The position numbers and the translations under genes were made by a program. A model generated the notes under the pieces. It was not told the DNA's origin and did not search any database. It was given only the letters and a program-made list of their open reading frames with translations. This document shows positions 1 to 8,067 of a stretch of 64,000 nt of DNA, in pieces (positions within the stretch are counted from its first letter, which is position 1; each line of letters starts with the position of its first letter). Origin of the DNA: Caulobacteraceae bacterium (GTDB lineage Bacteria; Pseudomonadota; Alphaproteobacteria; Caulobacterales; Caulobacteraceae). Location: positions 19,440 to 83,439 of the forward strand of contig JANWHQ010000085.1 in assembly GCA_025450315.1 (NCBI GenBank), in the 5' to 3' direction.

Positions 1-144
1 GCCGCCGGCCTTCAGTTCCGACCGGGCGCCCTCCAGGGCGCGGCCCTGATGCCGTCCCCCCAACGCCCAGGTCTCCAGGCGAACTTCCGACGGTGAGATC
101 CACTGCGAGCGGAAGGACGTCACGAACCGTTCGAAGGCGGTCAT
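1..144 (-). CDS. Hypothetical protein, N-terminal part (runs off left edge)
   Basis: The first 48 residues of a minus-strand gene are present; the rest lies outside the window. The start is ATG at 144, preceded by a clear AGGAG ribosome binding site. The sequence begins MTAFERFVTSFRSQWISPSE and continues with a stretch rich in Arg and Glu (LETWALGGRHQGRALEGARS). Codons are strongly GC at position 3, as in the neighbours, which supports a real gene. I do not recognise a domain in the fragment. It is read in the same direction as the two small genes upstream of it (178-788) and is probably cotranscribed with them, since only 33 bases separate it from the stop at 178. Confidence 0.7.
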   Translation of the reverse strand, partial: MTAFERFVTSFRSQWISPSEVRLETWALGGRHQGRALEGARSELKAGG

Positions 145-177
145 GCGGGATCTCCTGCGCGCAGCCCAGTCATGGCG

Positions 178-438
178 CTAGCCCGCGAGCCAGGCGAGGG
201 CCGCGCGCGTCACGGCCACGATCTGCGAGCACACGGCCAAGAGGACCAGTCCGGCGGGAAGCGCCGCCAGGGGCCCGGTCCAGGTCAGCAGGCCCAAGGC
301 CTGGCCCGACAAGGTCACGCACCCGCCGAGGGCGGCCGCCACCAGGAGCACGGTCCAGACCGAGACGCCCGGCTTGAGGCGGCGGTTGCTGCGGCCCTGC
401 CAGCTGACGAGATCGATGGTCCCGAGCCGGTGTTCCAT
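178..438 (-). CDS. Small two-helix membrane protein
   Basis: An 86-residue protein starting at ATG 438, five bases downstream of the stop of the 444-788 gene, so the two are very likely translated from one message. After a basic N-terminus (WQGRSNRRLKPG) there are two hydrophobic stretches, about residues 26-50 (VWTVLLVAAALGGCVTLSGQ) and 58-80 (LAALPAGLVLLAVCSQIVAV), so it is predicted to be an inner-membrane protein with two transmembrane helices. No family is recognised. Because it is coupled to a protein resembling sigma-factor region 2, a role as a membrane partner of that protein is conceivable, but this is inference only. Confidence 0.7.
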   Translation of the reverse strand: MEHRLGTIDLVSWQGRSNRRLKPGVSVWTVLLVAAALGGCVTLSGQALGLLTWTGPLAALPAGLVLLAVCSQIVAVTRAALAWLAG

Positions 439-443
439 GGCGC

Positions 444-788
444 TCAATCGCCTTGGCCCGCGCGCGGGGGCGCCTGCTGGACGGCGAGCGAGGTCACCGT
501 CGCGTCGCGCATCCGCCGCCGCGGTCGGGAGCGCTCGATCGAATGGTAGGCCCGCCGCAGCAGGCGGAAGAGCTCGGCCTGGCCGAGCGGCGCGGCGTCC
601 AGCTCCGCTTCGCCAGCGGCCTGCAGCACCCGGGCGACCAGGATGTCCGCCTCGGCAGGATCGTCGACCAGCGCCAAGGCCGACCTCAGCAGAGCCGCCC
701 TGAGCTGGCCGGCCCCCGGCGGGTCGACGGCGCGGGCGACGCCCTGGGCGGAGGGCCATTGGTGCGGGACTTGTTCGGGCTGGGACAC
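444..788 (-). CDS. Sigma-region-2-like small protein
   Basis: A 114-residue soluble protein with a GTG start at 788. Residues about 28-95 resemble region 2 of ECF sigma factors: a helix of the type LRAALLRSALALVDDPAEAD followed by a second segment AELFRLLRRAYHSIERSR ending in a basic RPRRR patch. In a full ECF factor this is followed by region 4, which is absent; the protein ends with a proline/glutamine-rich tail. It therefore cannot be a complete sigma factor. Possibilities are a sigma-like regulator (compare the sigma-mimic domain of PhyR in the alphaproteobacterial general stress response) or a degenerate sigma gene. The downstream membrane protein is 5 bases away. The similarity is by eye and would need a profile search. 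Confidence 0.6.
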   Translation of the reverse strand: MSQPEQVPHQWPSAQGVARAVDPPGAGQLRAALLRSALALVDDPAEADILVARVLQAAGEAELDAAPLGQAELFRLLRRAYHSIERSRPRRRMRDATVTSLAVQQAPPRAGQGD

Positions 789-1102
789 TTGACGACGGCC
801 TAGCTGACGCGAGGGAAGACGAGTCGCGGCCGGTCAGTCATCCTGGAAACCCTCGAAATAATCGAACCACACTGGGCCATGTTACAAATGGGGCCGGGCT
901 CGAAAAATACAATGGCCGTACGCTCATGTATTTATAGCAGAAAATATTGATGCGACCGGCTCAAATCATGCCAGAATATTGGCGTCAGACGCTGGCGCGC
1001 GCCATCCAGGGAACCACCCGGGCCGTCGCGGCTTCTCCACCCGTTCATCCCAAGGCATCAGGCCGTGACCGGCTTCGCGCCCGCCAGGGCAGGAGGTTCG
1101 AC
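789..1102. other. AT-richer divergent intergenic region
   Basis: About 314 bases separate the divergent genes at 788 and 1103. Bases roughly 840-955 are markedly less GC-rich than the rest of the window, with runs such as CGAAATAATCGAA and GTATTTATAGCAG, as expected for a promoter region serving both directions. I found no convincing pair of -35/-10 boxes with normal spacing and no GGAAC-N16/17-CGTT motif. The plus-strand frame from 947 stays open into the flavoprotein but lacks family similarity, so it is treated as leader, not coding. Confidence 0.5.
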
Positions 1103-2029
1103 GTGAACGCACCTGCCGAGCTGGCGGATTGCCTTGTGGTGGGGGGCGGCCCCGCCGGCCTCGCCGCGGCGATCTATACGGCGCGCTTTCGCCTGAACAC
1201 CATCGTGGTCGATTCCGGCGCCAGCCGGGCCGCCCTGATCCCCTGCACCCGCAACCACGCCGGCTTTCCCGGCGGGATCTCCGGCGCCGAGCTCCTGGAT
1301 CGGATGCGGGCCCAGGCGATCGAATTCGATGCGCAGGTGCGACGCGCGCGGGTCATGGCCATCGCGGGGCGGGCCGGCGACTTCACCGCGCGCCTGGAGG
1401 GCGGCGAGGCCTTGCGGGCGCGGGCCGTCATCCTGGCCACCGGCGTTTCCAACCACCGGCCCGAGATCGACGAGGCGCTGCACACCCTGGCCCTGGAGCG
1501 GGGCCTGCTGCGCTATTGCCCGGTGTGCGACGGCTTCGAGGTGACCGACCGCAAGGTCGGGGTGATCGGCCAGGGCGCCAGGGCGGTGAAGGAAGCCACC
1601 TTCCTGCGCGCCTACACCGATCGGGTCACGGTCATCGCCCCCACCGCGGACCTCGGCCTGGACGCGGCGCAGAGATCCGCCCTGGCGGCCATCGGCGTGA
1701 CGGCCGTCGCCGGACCCGCGACCGATTTCCGCGTCGAGGGCGCCGGCCTCGGTTTCCAGACGGCGGCCGGGCGGATGACCTTCGACTCCATCTATCCGGC
1801 GCTGGGCTCCACGGTGCATTCCGATCTCGCCGCCGGTCTCGGCGCGGATCTGACCCAGGACCAGTGCATCAAGGTGGACTCGCACCAGCGCACCAGCGTT
1901 CCGGGCCTCTACGCGGCCGGCGACGTGGTGATCGGGCTGGATCAGATCAGCCATGCGATGGGAGAAGCGGGCGTCGCGGCCACCACCCTGCGCAACGACC
2001 TGGCCGCGGCGGCGCCCCAGCTCAGATAG
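1103..2029 (+). CDS. Thioredoxin-reductase-like FAD/NAD(P) oxidoreductase
   Basis: A 308-residue flavoprotein of the class II pyridine nucleotide-disulfide oxidoreductase type. The N-terminal FAD dinucleotide motif is LVVGGGPAGLAAAIYTARF; the central NAD(P) domain carries the redox-active pair in CPVCDGFE and a second Rossmann motif GVIGQGARAVKEA; the C-terminal FAD motif is GLYAAGDVVIGLDQISHAMG. Length and domain order match TrxB. The start is set at GTG 1103 because AGGAGG lies at 1091-1096 with ideal spacing; an in-frame ATG at 947 has no such site and would add an unrelated leader. Electron acceptor is unknown: TrxB-like proteins standing alone may reduce thioredoxin, other thiol proteins or low-molecular-weight disulfides. 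Confidence 0.9.
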   Translation: MNAPAELADCLVVGGGPAGLAAAIYTARFRLNTIVVDSGASRAALIPCTRNHAGFPGGISGAELLDRMRAQAIEFDAQVRRARVMAIAGRAGDFTARLEGGEALRARAVILATGVSNHRPEIDEALHTLALERGLLRYCPVCDGFEVTDRKVGVIGQGARAVKEATFLRAYTDRVTVIAPTADLGLDAAQRSALAAIGVTAVAGPATDFRVEGAGLGFQTAAGRMTFDSIYPALGSTVHSDLAAGLGADLTQDQCIKVDSHQRTSVPGLYAAGDVVIGLDQISHAMGEAGVAATTLRNDLAAAAPQLR

Positions 2030-2042
2030 GCCCTGCCGGCCT

Positions 2043-2336
2043 CTATGACTTGCTCAGCCGGCGGCGGTTGGCGCGAACCTTGCGGCGGTAGTGCGCGATG
2101 GTGCGGGCGGAGGCGTGGGGCGCGGTGGCGCCGAGGGCGCCGGTGAGCGCCATGACCTGCAAGGCGGCGGCCGCCTCGACCTTCTCGCTCACCATGCGCT
2201 CGGCCTCGGCGCGGGCGCTGGGGCCGCCCCGGGCGATCTTCAGCGCGCGCAGCCCCATGACCGTCGAGGCCTCCAGACCGAGACTCCAGACCTGAAGCCC
2301 GATGCCGAACCAGGGGTTGCCGCGTCCGCGTCTCAT
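2043..2336 (-). CDS. Conserved small protein, phasin-like
   Basis: A 97-residue protein starting at ATG 2336. It begins MRRGRGNPWFGIGLQVWSLG and continues with an alanine/glutamate-rich helical middle (ERMVSEKVEAAAALQVMALT) and a basic C-terminus ending in HYRRKVRANRRRL. This is the shape of a small, mostly helical alphaproteobacterial protein family that I remember only as hypothetical; the pattern is reminiscent of phasins (granule-associated helical proteins), but that is a guess. It converges on the flavoprotein gene, with 13 bases between the two stops. An upstream in-frame ATG at 2426 would add an Arg-rich extension lacking similarity. Confidence 0.7.
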   Translation of the reverse strand: MRRGRGNPWFGIGLQVWSLGLEASTVMGLRALKIARGGPSARAEAERMVSEKVEAAAALQVMALTGALGATAPHASARTIAHYRRKVRANRRRLSKS

Positions 2337-2627
2337 GTCCTGCCGCCCGCAACGAAATGCCCGCCGTGGGAATCGCCGACAGGGCGACGACCTAAGCCGC
2401 AGGTCGTCCGGACGTTCCCGCGCCACCCAACGGAAAGCGGCCCTTCAAGCGGAGCCATTTGACCGGCGACGTGTTCTGCCTGGGCGGAGGCTCCCCATGG
2501 TCCAATTCCCCCTGCGGACCGCTCGGCGTTCCCAGTCGAGCCGGTCGCATTTGGGCCACGCCCGCGGGCCTTCGGACGGAGTCCGTTCGGCGGCGCAGTC
2601 CCGGGCGATGAGCTGGCCTCACCGGGC

Positions 2628-4136
2628 ATGAGCCTGCTGGACGAGACCACCGCCTGGCGGATCGGGCGGGCGGATCGCGCCGCCCTGCTGATCGACATGG
2701 AGGCCTATTTCGACGCGGCCATGGACGCCATGAGCCGGGCCCGGCGTTGCGTGCACCTGCTGAACTGGGCCTTCGAAGCCAACACCCTGTTCCATCCCCA
2801 GCCGGGCGGCGGGGGCCCCGACAGCGACCGCATCGGACCCTTCCTGATCGCCCTGGCGAGGGACCCCCGGATCGACGTCCGCGTGCTCTGCTGGAAGTCG
2901 GCCATGCCGGTGGCGGCGACCCAGCACTTCTTCCCCTTCGTGGACCGCAAGATCTTCGCCGGGACCCAGGTGAAGTTCGTCCTCGACGGCAAGCTCCCCA
3001 TCGGCGCCTGCCACCACCAGAAGATGATCGTCATCGACGACGCCATCGCCTTCTGCGGCGGGGGCGATATCGGTCCCGATCGCTGGGACACCCCCGAGCA
3101 CCTGGACGACAATCCCCGGCGCGAGAAGACGCGGCGCGACAACAAATGCTTCGACAGCCGCCATGAGGTGATGGGCCTGGTCGACGGCGAGGCGGCCCGC
3201 AACCTTGGCGAGCTGTTCCGCCAACGCTGGCTGCGGGCCACCGGCGAGGCGATCGATCCCTGTCCGCCGGTGCGCCGGCCGCGCTGGCCGGGCGTCATCC
3301 CGCCGGCCTTCTCCGACATCTCGGCTGGGATTTCCCGCACCGAAGCGGCCTGGCGACGCTACCCCCAGGTGCGCGAGAACGAGGCCCTGCACGTCGCCGC
3401 CATTCGGGCCGCGAAGCGCTGCATCTACATGGAGAACCAGTACTTCACCTCGCCGCTGATCGCGCGCGAACTGGCCGCCCGCCTCTCCGAGGCCAAGGGG
3501 CCCGAGATGATCCTGATCTCCACCGAGCACTCGCCGAGCTACTTCGACCAGATGACCATGGACCGCACCCGACTCGATTTCATCCGGACGCTGACGGCCG
3601 CGGACAGGCACGGGCGGCTGCAGGCCTACAGTCCCGTCACCACCCTGGGACGCACCATCATCGTGCACGCCAAGCTGACCATCATCGACGACGTGCTGCT
3701 GCGGATCGGGTCGTCCAACATCAACAATCGCTCGCTGGGGTTCGATACCGAGTGCGACCTCAGCCTGGAGGCCGACACGGCCAGGCACCGGGCGGAGATC
3801 ACCAGGTTGCGCAACAAGCTGCTGGCCCACTGGCTCGGCTGCCCGCAGGAGCCGATGGACGCGGCGATCGCCAGGCACGGCGGGGTCGGCGCCGCGCTGG
3901 AGGCCCTGCGCGCCTCGGGATGCTGCCGGCTTCGCCCGCTGAAGCCCGAGCCCCTGAGCCCGGTGGCCGCCTTCGTGTCGGCCTTCCACCTCGGCGACCC
4001 GATCGGACCCAGGGATTCCTGGCGGCCCTGGAAGCGCCGGCGCGCGGCGCGCCTCGAAGCCCGCCAGGGGCGGCTCGACGGCGGGGCCTGGGCTGAGCTC
4101 GGGAGAACCCGCCCCTCGCGCCGCAACCGGCGCTAG
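2628..4136 (+). CDS. Phospholipase D / cardiolipin synthase-like protein
   Basis: A 502-residue member of the PLD superfamily with two HKD motifs: HHQKMIVIDDAIAFCGGGDI at about residues 126-145 and HAKLTIIDDVLLRIGSSNIN at about 346-365. Both have the complete H-x-K-x4-D pattern plus the downstream G-G/S-x-N or G-G-D element, so the enzyme should be active. The family transfers phosphatidyl groups to water (phospholipase D) or to another lipid alcohol (cardiolipin synthase). There is no N-terminal membrane anchor, unlike ClsA, which favours a soluble or peripherally bound enzyme. The Arg-rich C-terminus (RRAARLEARQGRLDG) could bind acidic lipids. No strong ribosome binding site is seen. The 291 bases before it contain no gene I can support. 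Its stop overlaps the converging GH65 gene by 4 bases. Confidence 0.9.
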   Translation: MSLLDETTAWRIGRADRAALLIDMEAYFDAAMDAMSRARRCVHLLNWAFEANTLFHPQPGGGGPDSDRIGPFLIALARDPRIDVRVLCWKSAMPVAATQHFFPFVDRKIFAGTQVKFVLDGKLPIGACHHQKMIVIDDAIAFCGGGDIGPDRWDTPEHLDDNPRREKTRRDNKCFDSRHEVMGLVDGEAARNLGELFRQRWLRATGEAIDPCPPVRRPRWPGVIPPAFSDISAGISRTEAAWRRYPQVRENEALHVAAIRAAKRCIYMENQYFTSPLIARELAARLSEAKGPEMILISTEHSPSYFDQMTMDRTRLDFIRTLTAADRHGRLQAYSPVTTLGRTIIVHAKLTIIDDVLLRIGSSNINNRSLGFDTECDLSLEADTARHRAEITRLRNKLLAHWLGCPQEPMDAAIARHGGVGAALEALRASGCCRLRPLKPEPLSPVAAFVSAFHLGDPIGPRDSWRPWKRRRAARLEARQGRLDGGAWAELGRTRPSRRNRR

Positions 4137-6193
4137 GCGTCTTCCAGCCGGGCCGCCTCGCCGTGCCGGGCGACCAGCCGCACCGGACGACCGCGGATCC
4201 ACAGCCGATCGACCTCGATCGCGGTCCATCCGGCCGGAAGTACGACCGGTCCTTTCGCCCACGCCCGCGGCTCGGCCGCGCTGGGCTCCAGCCGGGTGAA
4301 GCCCAGCAGAAGCCCCGACAGGAAGCCCCCCGTGTTGGCGAAGAAGGGTCCCGCCTGGGGCTGCTCGGGAAACCGGTCCGGCCGATACTCGAGGGTCTGC
4401 AGGAACCGCCCCTTGACGAACCGGCCGTAGCCTTCTTCCAGCAGGCGCAGCGACAGCTCGCGGTCCCCGGCCCTGGCCGCCCAAACGCCATAGAGCGCCG
4501 AAAGCATCGGCGCGCCGATGTAGGTCTCGGCCTGGGCCAGGTAGAATTCGAGCGTGGCCCGCTCGGCGTCCGGGTCCAGGCGGTAGGCCAGCGGCCATAC
4601 GCCCATCAGCGGATCGGGGGTCGCGCCCTTTTCCTCGTCCCGTCGATATCCCTCATGCGAGACCACGATCTGGTCGCGCATGGGCAGGAGCAGCGAGCTG
4701 GCGATCTCCGCCCACAGGGGATTGAAGGGGCGGCCCAGCCGCTCGGCCAGGACCTTCGCCTCGCGCAGCACGACCACGGCGCTCATGGTGCTGAACGCGG
4801 CACGGTCGGCCGTCCGCTGGCGCTCGGCGATCCCCATGGACTTGAGCAGCTCATATCCGCCGCGCGTGCGATGGACCCGGCAGACGATCCAGTCGGCGAC
4901 CCCGGCCAGGACCGGCCATGCCTTTTCGCCGGCGAACCGGACGTCGTCCCCACAGGCCGCGAAGAGCGCGAAGGCCAGGGCCACGTCCAGCGATACATGG
5001 TCCTCGTGCCACGAGGCGGTCCCGGGCATGGGCGCGGCTTCGTCGCCGTGGCCCGGGGCGCTTTCCCAGGGGAATTGCGCGCCGCGGCGGCCCATCAGGT
5101 CGGCGTTTCGATAGGCCGCCTCCAGATTGCGGAACCTGTAGTCGAGGATGGCCGCGGCGGCGCCTGGCTGGGAGAAGGTGATGGGGGGGACGCAGAAGGT
5201 CTCGATATCCCACATCACGTGGCCATAGTAGTAGTGATAGTCGTGCCAGGTCGCGAGCCCGAAGATCGAGGTCGACGCCGGCGACGACGTGTGCACCGAG
5301 CTGTTGAGGTAGAAATAGGCTGCGTCGGCGAGCTGCTGCCAGCGCTCGCCCGCCCCGATCAGCTTGATGCGGCCCTTCCAAAGCTGCTTCCAGGTTTCGC
5401 GATTCTCACGGCGCAGGGTTTCGAACCCGTCGTTTCTCGCCATGGCGCAAAGCCGCACCGCCTGGCGGTCCGGCTGGCTGTGCATGACCTCGGGAACCAG
5501 GCTCGCCATCTGCCGCAGGCGGTAGCGCCGGCCCGCGACCGCCCTGAAGCCATACTCCGTATACAGCCGATCTCGGATCAACGGCGGCCGGACCGGATCG
5601 CAGTCAGTCCCGGACAACTCCGTGGCGTAGGCGATCCCGAGCCTGGAAAGCCCGCCGGCCCCCTCCCACAGGAGCGCGCCGTCGCACGCGGGCGCATCCT
5701 CTCCGGGCGTCTCGCGCGTCTGGCGCAGGGCCCGGCCCGGAACGCCGCCGGCATCGACCGCGGCCCGCAGTTTCACGTCGACGGCCCGTTCGACCTCCAC
5801 CACGGCCTCCTGGCAGACGAGCGTCGGGGCGGTCCGGCTGCAGAAGGTCGTCACCTCCACGCGCGCCAGGGTGCCCTCGACGGCCAGGACGAAGCGGCTG
5901 GTCAGCTCTCCGGTCGAGAAGTCGTAGCTCTGCTCCTGGTCGCCGACGCTCTGCAGCGTGTCCGACAGCCAGACCCCGCCCAGCGCCAGGTCCACGGCCA
6001 CGGGATAGGGCGCCACGGCGGCGGCTTCGATCCGCCGTTCCTCGTCCTCGCCGGTGTAGCCGCTGACCAGCGCCATGCCGGGCGACAGGGCGATCTCCCG
6101 CACGCGCAGGCCGATCACGCCATTGGAGACGTAGGCGGGAAGCTCGCGCCGGCCCGCGCCCTTGACTGAGGGGGGACTGAGAGGGCCGTCCAT
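4133..6193 (-). CDS. Glycoside hydrolase family 65-type protein
   Basis: A 686-residue protein of the GH65 clan, which contains trehalose/kojibiose/maltose phosphorylases and acid trehalase or glucosylgalactosylhydroxylysine glucosidase relatives. Visible family landmarks are the opening substrate-domain motif YVSNGVIGLRVRE, the WDIETFCVPPITF segment at the start of the (alpha/alpha)6 barrel, FPWESAPGHGDEA, and WHEDHVSLDVALAF, which carries the probable general acid Glu. It begins at ATG 6193, seven bases after the stop of the 64-residue gene upstream, so both are probably driven by the EcfG-like promoter at 6442-6466. The protein has no signal peptide and should be cytoplasmic. Hydrolase versus phosphorylase and the sugar substrate cannot be told from sequence alone; trehalose metabolism under osmotic or desiccation stress is the natural guess. 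Confidence 0.85.
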   Translation of the reverse strand: MDGPLSPPSVKGAGRRELPAYVSNGVIGLRVREIALSPGMALVSGYTGEDEERRIEAAAVAPYPVAVDLALGGVWLSDTLQSVGDQEQSYDFSTGELTSRFVLAVEGTLARVEVTTFCSRTAPTLVCQEAVVEVERAVDVKLRAAVDAGGVPGRALRQTRETPGEDAPACDGALLWEGAGGLSRLGIAYATELSGTDCDPVRPPLIRDRLYTEYGFRAVAGRRYRLRQMASLVPEVMHSQPDRQAVRLCAMARNDGFETLRRENRETWKQLWKGRIKLIGAGERWQQLADAAYFYLNSSVHTSSPASTSIFGLATWHDYHYYYGHVMWDIETFCVPPITFSQPGAAAAILDYRFRNLEAAYRNADLMGRRGAQFPWESAPGHGDEAAPMPGTASWHEDHVSLDVALAFALFAACGDDVRFAGEKAWPVLAGVADWIVCRVHRTRGGYELLKSMGIAERQRTADRAAFSTMSAVVVLREAKVLAERLGRPFNPLWAEIASSLLLPMRDQIVVSHEGYRRDEEKGATPDPLMGVWPLAYRLDPDAERATLEFYLAQAETYIGAPMLSALYGVWAARAGDRELSLRLLEEGYGRFVKGRFLQTLEYRPDRFPEQPQAGPFFANTGGFLSGLLLGFTRLEPSAAEPRAWAKGPVVLPAGWTAIEVDRLWIRGRPVRLVARHGEAARLEDA

Positions 6194-6200
6194 GGCGAGG

Positions 6201-6395
6201 TCAGCGGCCGGGGCGACCGAGCGAAGAGCTGTTGGATTGCTCGGTCAGCTTGACGCTGCGTTCCCGCTCGAGGGCGAGCCGGTCGCAGTTCGCGGCCATG
6301 TCCAGAAGCTGCTGGCGCTGGTCGTCGACGGGCATCTTGGCCGCCAGGGCGCGGCATTCGGCGGCGTGGTGACGATACTCGGAGATCTTCTTCAC
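6201..6395 (-). CDS. Small alphaproteobacterial stress-type protein
   Basis: A 64-residue hydrophilic protein with GTG start at 6395. It begins with KKISEYRHHAAECRALAAKM and continues QRQQLLDMAANCDRLALERE, a short helical hairpin pattern I recognise from many small alphaproteobacterial proteins of unknown function. A longer reading frame to 6479 exists, but it would cover the promoter and lacks similarity before KKISEYR. The gene lies 28 or more bases downstream of a GGAAC-N16-CGTT promoter and directly upstream of the GH65 gene (7-base gap), which suggests it is part of a general-stress operon. Confidence 0.75.
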   Translation of the reverse strand: MKKISEYRHHAAECRALAAKMPVDDQRQQLLDMAANCDRLALERERSVKLTEQSNSSSLGRPGR

Positions 6396-6441
6396 GTGAC
6401 AGGGTCCCGGCGCCGGGAATGATGGCCGGCGCCCCGGGTCG

Positions 6442-6466
6442 AACGTGCCGTCCCGAGGGTTGTTCC
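6442..6466 (-). promoter_or_regulatory. Sigma-EcfG-like promoter (GGAAC-N16-CGTT)
   Basis: On the minus strand GGAAC (6462-6466) is followed, after exactly 16 bases, by CGTT (6442-6445). This equals the consensus of promoters used by the alphaproteobacterial general stress sigma factor EcfG/SigT. The -10 element ends 47 bases before the GTG start of the 64-residue protein, so it is positioned to transcribe that gene and the GH65 gene behind it. Exact match and position are seen; use by EcfG is inference. Confidence 0.65.
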
Positions 6467-6510
6467 GTCCGCCGTTCAAGCCCAGCGGCGACGCGACAGG
6501 GCTCGCGGTT

Positions 6511-6699
6511 CTAGCTCAGCGGAACGATCGGCGCCGGCCGTTCGCCGGCCTGGCCGGCGGCCGCATCGCGCAGCTCGGGGGCCGTGCACTTGAGGTGCAG
6601 CACGGGTCTGCCGGCGGATTGGGGGCGCGGCGTGAAAGGTCGTTTGGCTGCGGGCTGAGCCGCGCGCACGGCGCGGCGTTCATCGTATGTGGAAGACAT
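6511..6699 (-). CDS. Hypothetical small protein
   Basis: A 62-residue reading frame starting at ATG 6699 and ending at TAG 6511. It is basic and proline/alanine-rich, with a central segment RPVLHLKCTAPELRDAAAGQ. Third codon positions are mostly G or C, though less so near the N-terminus. No ribosome binding site stands out and no family is recognised. A second minus-strand frame (6516-6749) overlaps it and looks less coding-like. Kept as a possible gene because it fills an otherwise empty stretch between two real genes. Confidence 0.4.
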   Translation of the reverse strand: MSSTYDERRAVRAAQPAAKRPFTPRPQSAGRPVLHLKCTAPELRDAAAGQAGERPAPIVPLS

Positions 6700-6873
6700 G
6701 AGGTTCCGATGCGTGGCGTGTCCGCGGAGGCGCGGACCGATTCCGCCACGCCGCCATAAGGGTTGAACCGGCGCGAAGTTCCAATCGCAGCCGGCGAGGT
6801 CGGAACGAAATGCTTAGCGGGGGCTTAGCGCTTCGGTTGGCGCTCCGCGCGCCATCGAACAGGGGAGGCTGAC

Positions 6874-7131
6874 TTGGGCATCATTGCATGGCTCATACTG
6901 GGCTTGGTCTCGGGATTCATCGCGAGCAAGATCGTCAATAGGACCGGCGAAGGCCTGGTGCTGGACATCGTCCTGGGCATCGTCGGCGCGTTTGTCGGCG
7001 GCTTCATCTTCAACCGCTTCTTCGGCGTGGCCGGCGTCACCGGCCTGAACCTCTACAGCATGGTCGTGGCCGTCATCGGCGCGGTGATCGTGCTGTTGCT
7101 CTACCATCTGGTCTTCCGCCGCCGGGTCTAG
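6874..7131 (+). CDS. GlsB/YeaQ/YmgE family membrane protein
   Basis: An 85-residue, very hydrophobic protein with three predicted transmembrane helices: GIIAWLILGLVSGFIAS at the N-terminus, LDIVLGIVGAFVGGFIFNRF in the middle and YSMVVAVIGAVIVLLLYHLV at the end. The pattern of glycine-rich helices is that of the GlsB/YeaQ/YmgE (transglycosylase-associated) family, small inner-membrane proteins commonly induced by stress. The start is TTG 6874, preceded by GGGGAGG at a good distance. It stands alone with 72 bases before exonuclease III. The family's molecular role is unresolved. Confidence 0.85.
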   Translation: MGIIAWLILGLVSGFIASKIVNRTGEGLVLDIVLGIVGAFVGGFIFNRFFGVAGVTGLNLYSMVVAVIGAVIVLLLYHLVFRRRV

Positions 7132-7203
7132 GCTTTTCGCGTCGCCGCAGAGCGCCCCGAGGGGAGCTGTGCGGCGACTGCGGCCCTGGCGCGCCGGCGG
7201 CAG

Positions 7204-7980
7204 ATGAAGATCGCCACCTACAACGTCAACGGCGTGAACGGGCGGCTGCCGGTGCTGCTGCGCTGGCTGCAGGAGGAGCGGCCCGACGTCGTCTGTCTGC
7301 AGGAGCTGAAGGCGCCCCAGGACCGGTTTCCGGTCGCGACGATCCAGGCGCTCGGCTACGGCGCCATCTGGCATGGGCAGAAGAGCTGGAACGGCGTGGC
7401 GATCCTGGTTCGGGACGGCGAGCCCCACGAGATCCGGCGCGGCCTGCCCGGCGATCCGGACGATCGGCACAGCCGCTACGTCGAAGCGGCGGTGAAGGGC
7501 ATGGTGATCGCCTGCCTCTACCTGCCCAACGGCAACCCCGCGCCCGGACCCAAGTTCGACTACAAGCTGGCGTGGTTCGAGCGGCTCACGCGCCACGCCG
7601 AGAGCCTGCTGGCGCACAAGGTCCCAGTGGTGATCGCCGGCGACTTCAACGTCATGCCGACCGAGCTCGACGTCTATGCCCCCGAGCGGTGGCTGGACGA
7701 CGCCCTGTTCCGCCCCGAAGTGCGCGAGGCCTATGCGCGGCTGGTCGGCCAGGGCTGGACCGACGCCTTGCGCGAGCGGCATCCGGGCGAGCGCGTCTAC
7801 ACCTTCTGGAAGTACTTCCGGAACGCCTTCGCGCGCGACGCGGGCCTGCGCATCGACCACCTGCTGCTGAGCCCCGACCTCGCTCCGCGGCTGAAGGCGG
7901 CCGGCGTCGACCGCCAGGTCCGCGGCTGGGAGAAGACCAGCGACCACGCCCCGGTCTGGATCGAACTGGGCCTCCGCTGA
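7204..7980 (+). CDS. xth: Exodeoxyribonuclease III
   Basis: A 258-residue AP endonuclease/3'-5' exonuclease of the ExoIII (EEP) family, acting in base excision repair at abasic sites. Conserved elements in order: KIATYNVNGVNGRLPVLLRW at the N-terminus with the catalytic Asn; LQELKAP with the metal-binding Glu; AGDFNVMPTELDVY with the Asp-x-Asn pair; RIDHLLLSPDLAPRL; and TSDHAPVWIEL with the Asp-His catalytic dyad. Length is normal for the family. The start ATG is at 7204; the upstream GGCGGCAG is a poor ribosome binding site. The neighbours are other stress-type genes, consistent with oxidative-damage repair. Confidence 0.93.
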   Translation: MKIATYNVNGVNGRLPVLLRWLQEERPDVVCLQELKAPQDRFPVATIQALGYGAIWHGQKSWNGVAILVRDGEPHEIRRGLPGDPDDRHSRYVEAAVKGMVIACLYLPNGNPAPGPKFDYKLAWFERLTRHAESLLAHKVPVVIAGDFNVMPTELDVYAPERWLDDALFRPEVREAYARLVGQGWTDALRERHPGERVYTFWKYFRNAFARDAGLRIDHLLLSPDLAPRLKAAGVDRQVRGWEKTSDHAPVWIELGLR

Positions 7981-8067
7981 TCGCTCCCGTCACGCCGTAG
8001 GCGCCAACGGGAACGCCGGCCGCGCGTATGGATTTCGCAGGGCGAACGTCAATTTGGAGTCGCGACG

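Noticed and set aside
947..1102. Upstream ATG of the TrxR-like gene
   Set aside because: No ribosome binding site and no family similarity before residue 53; GTG 1103 with AGGAGG fits far better.
6802..6836. GGAACG before the GlsB gene as EcfG promoter
   Set aside because: No CGTT at 16 or 17 bases; the nearest match is at 26 or more bases.
8028..8067. Open frame from 8028 as the start of the SDR gene
   Set aside because: The residues before the homology junction are not SDR-like; the family start lies in the other frame from 8068.
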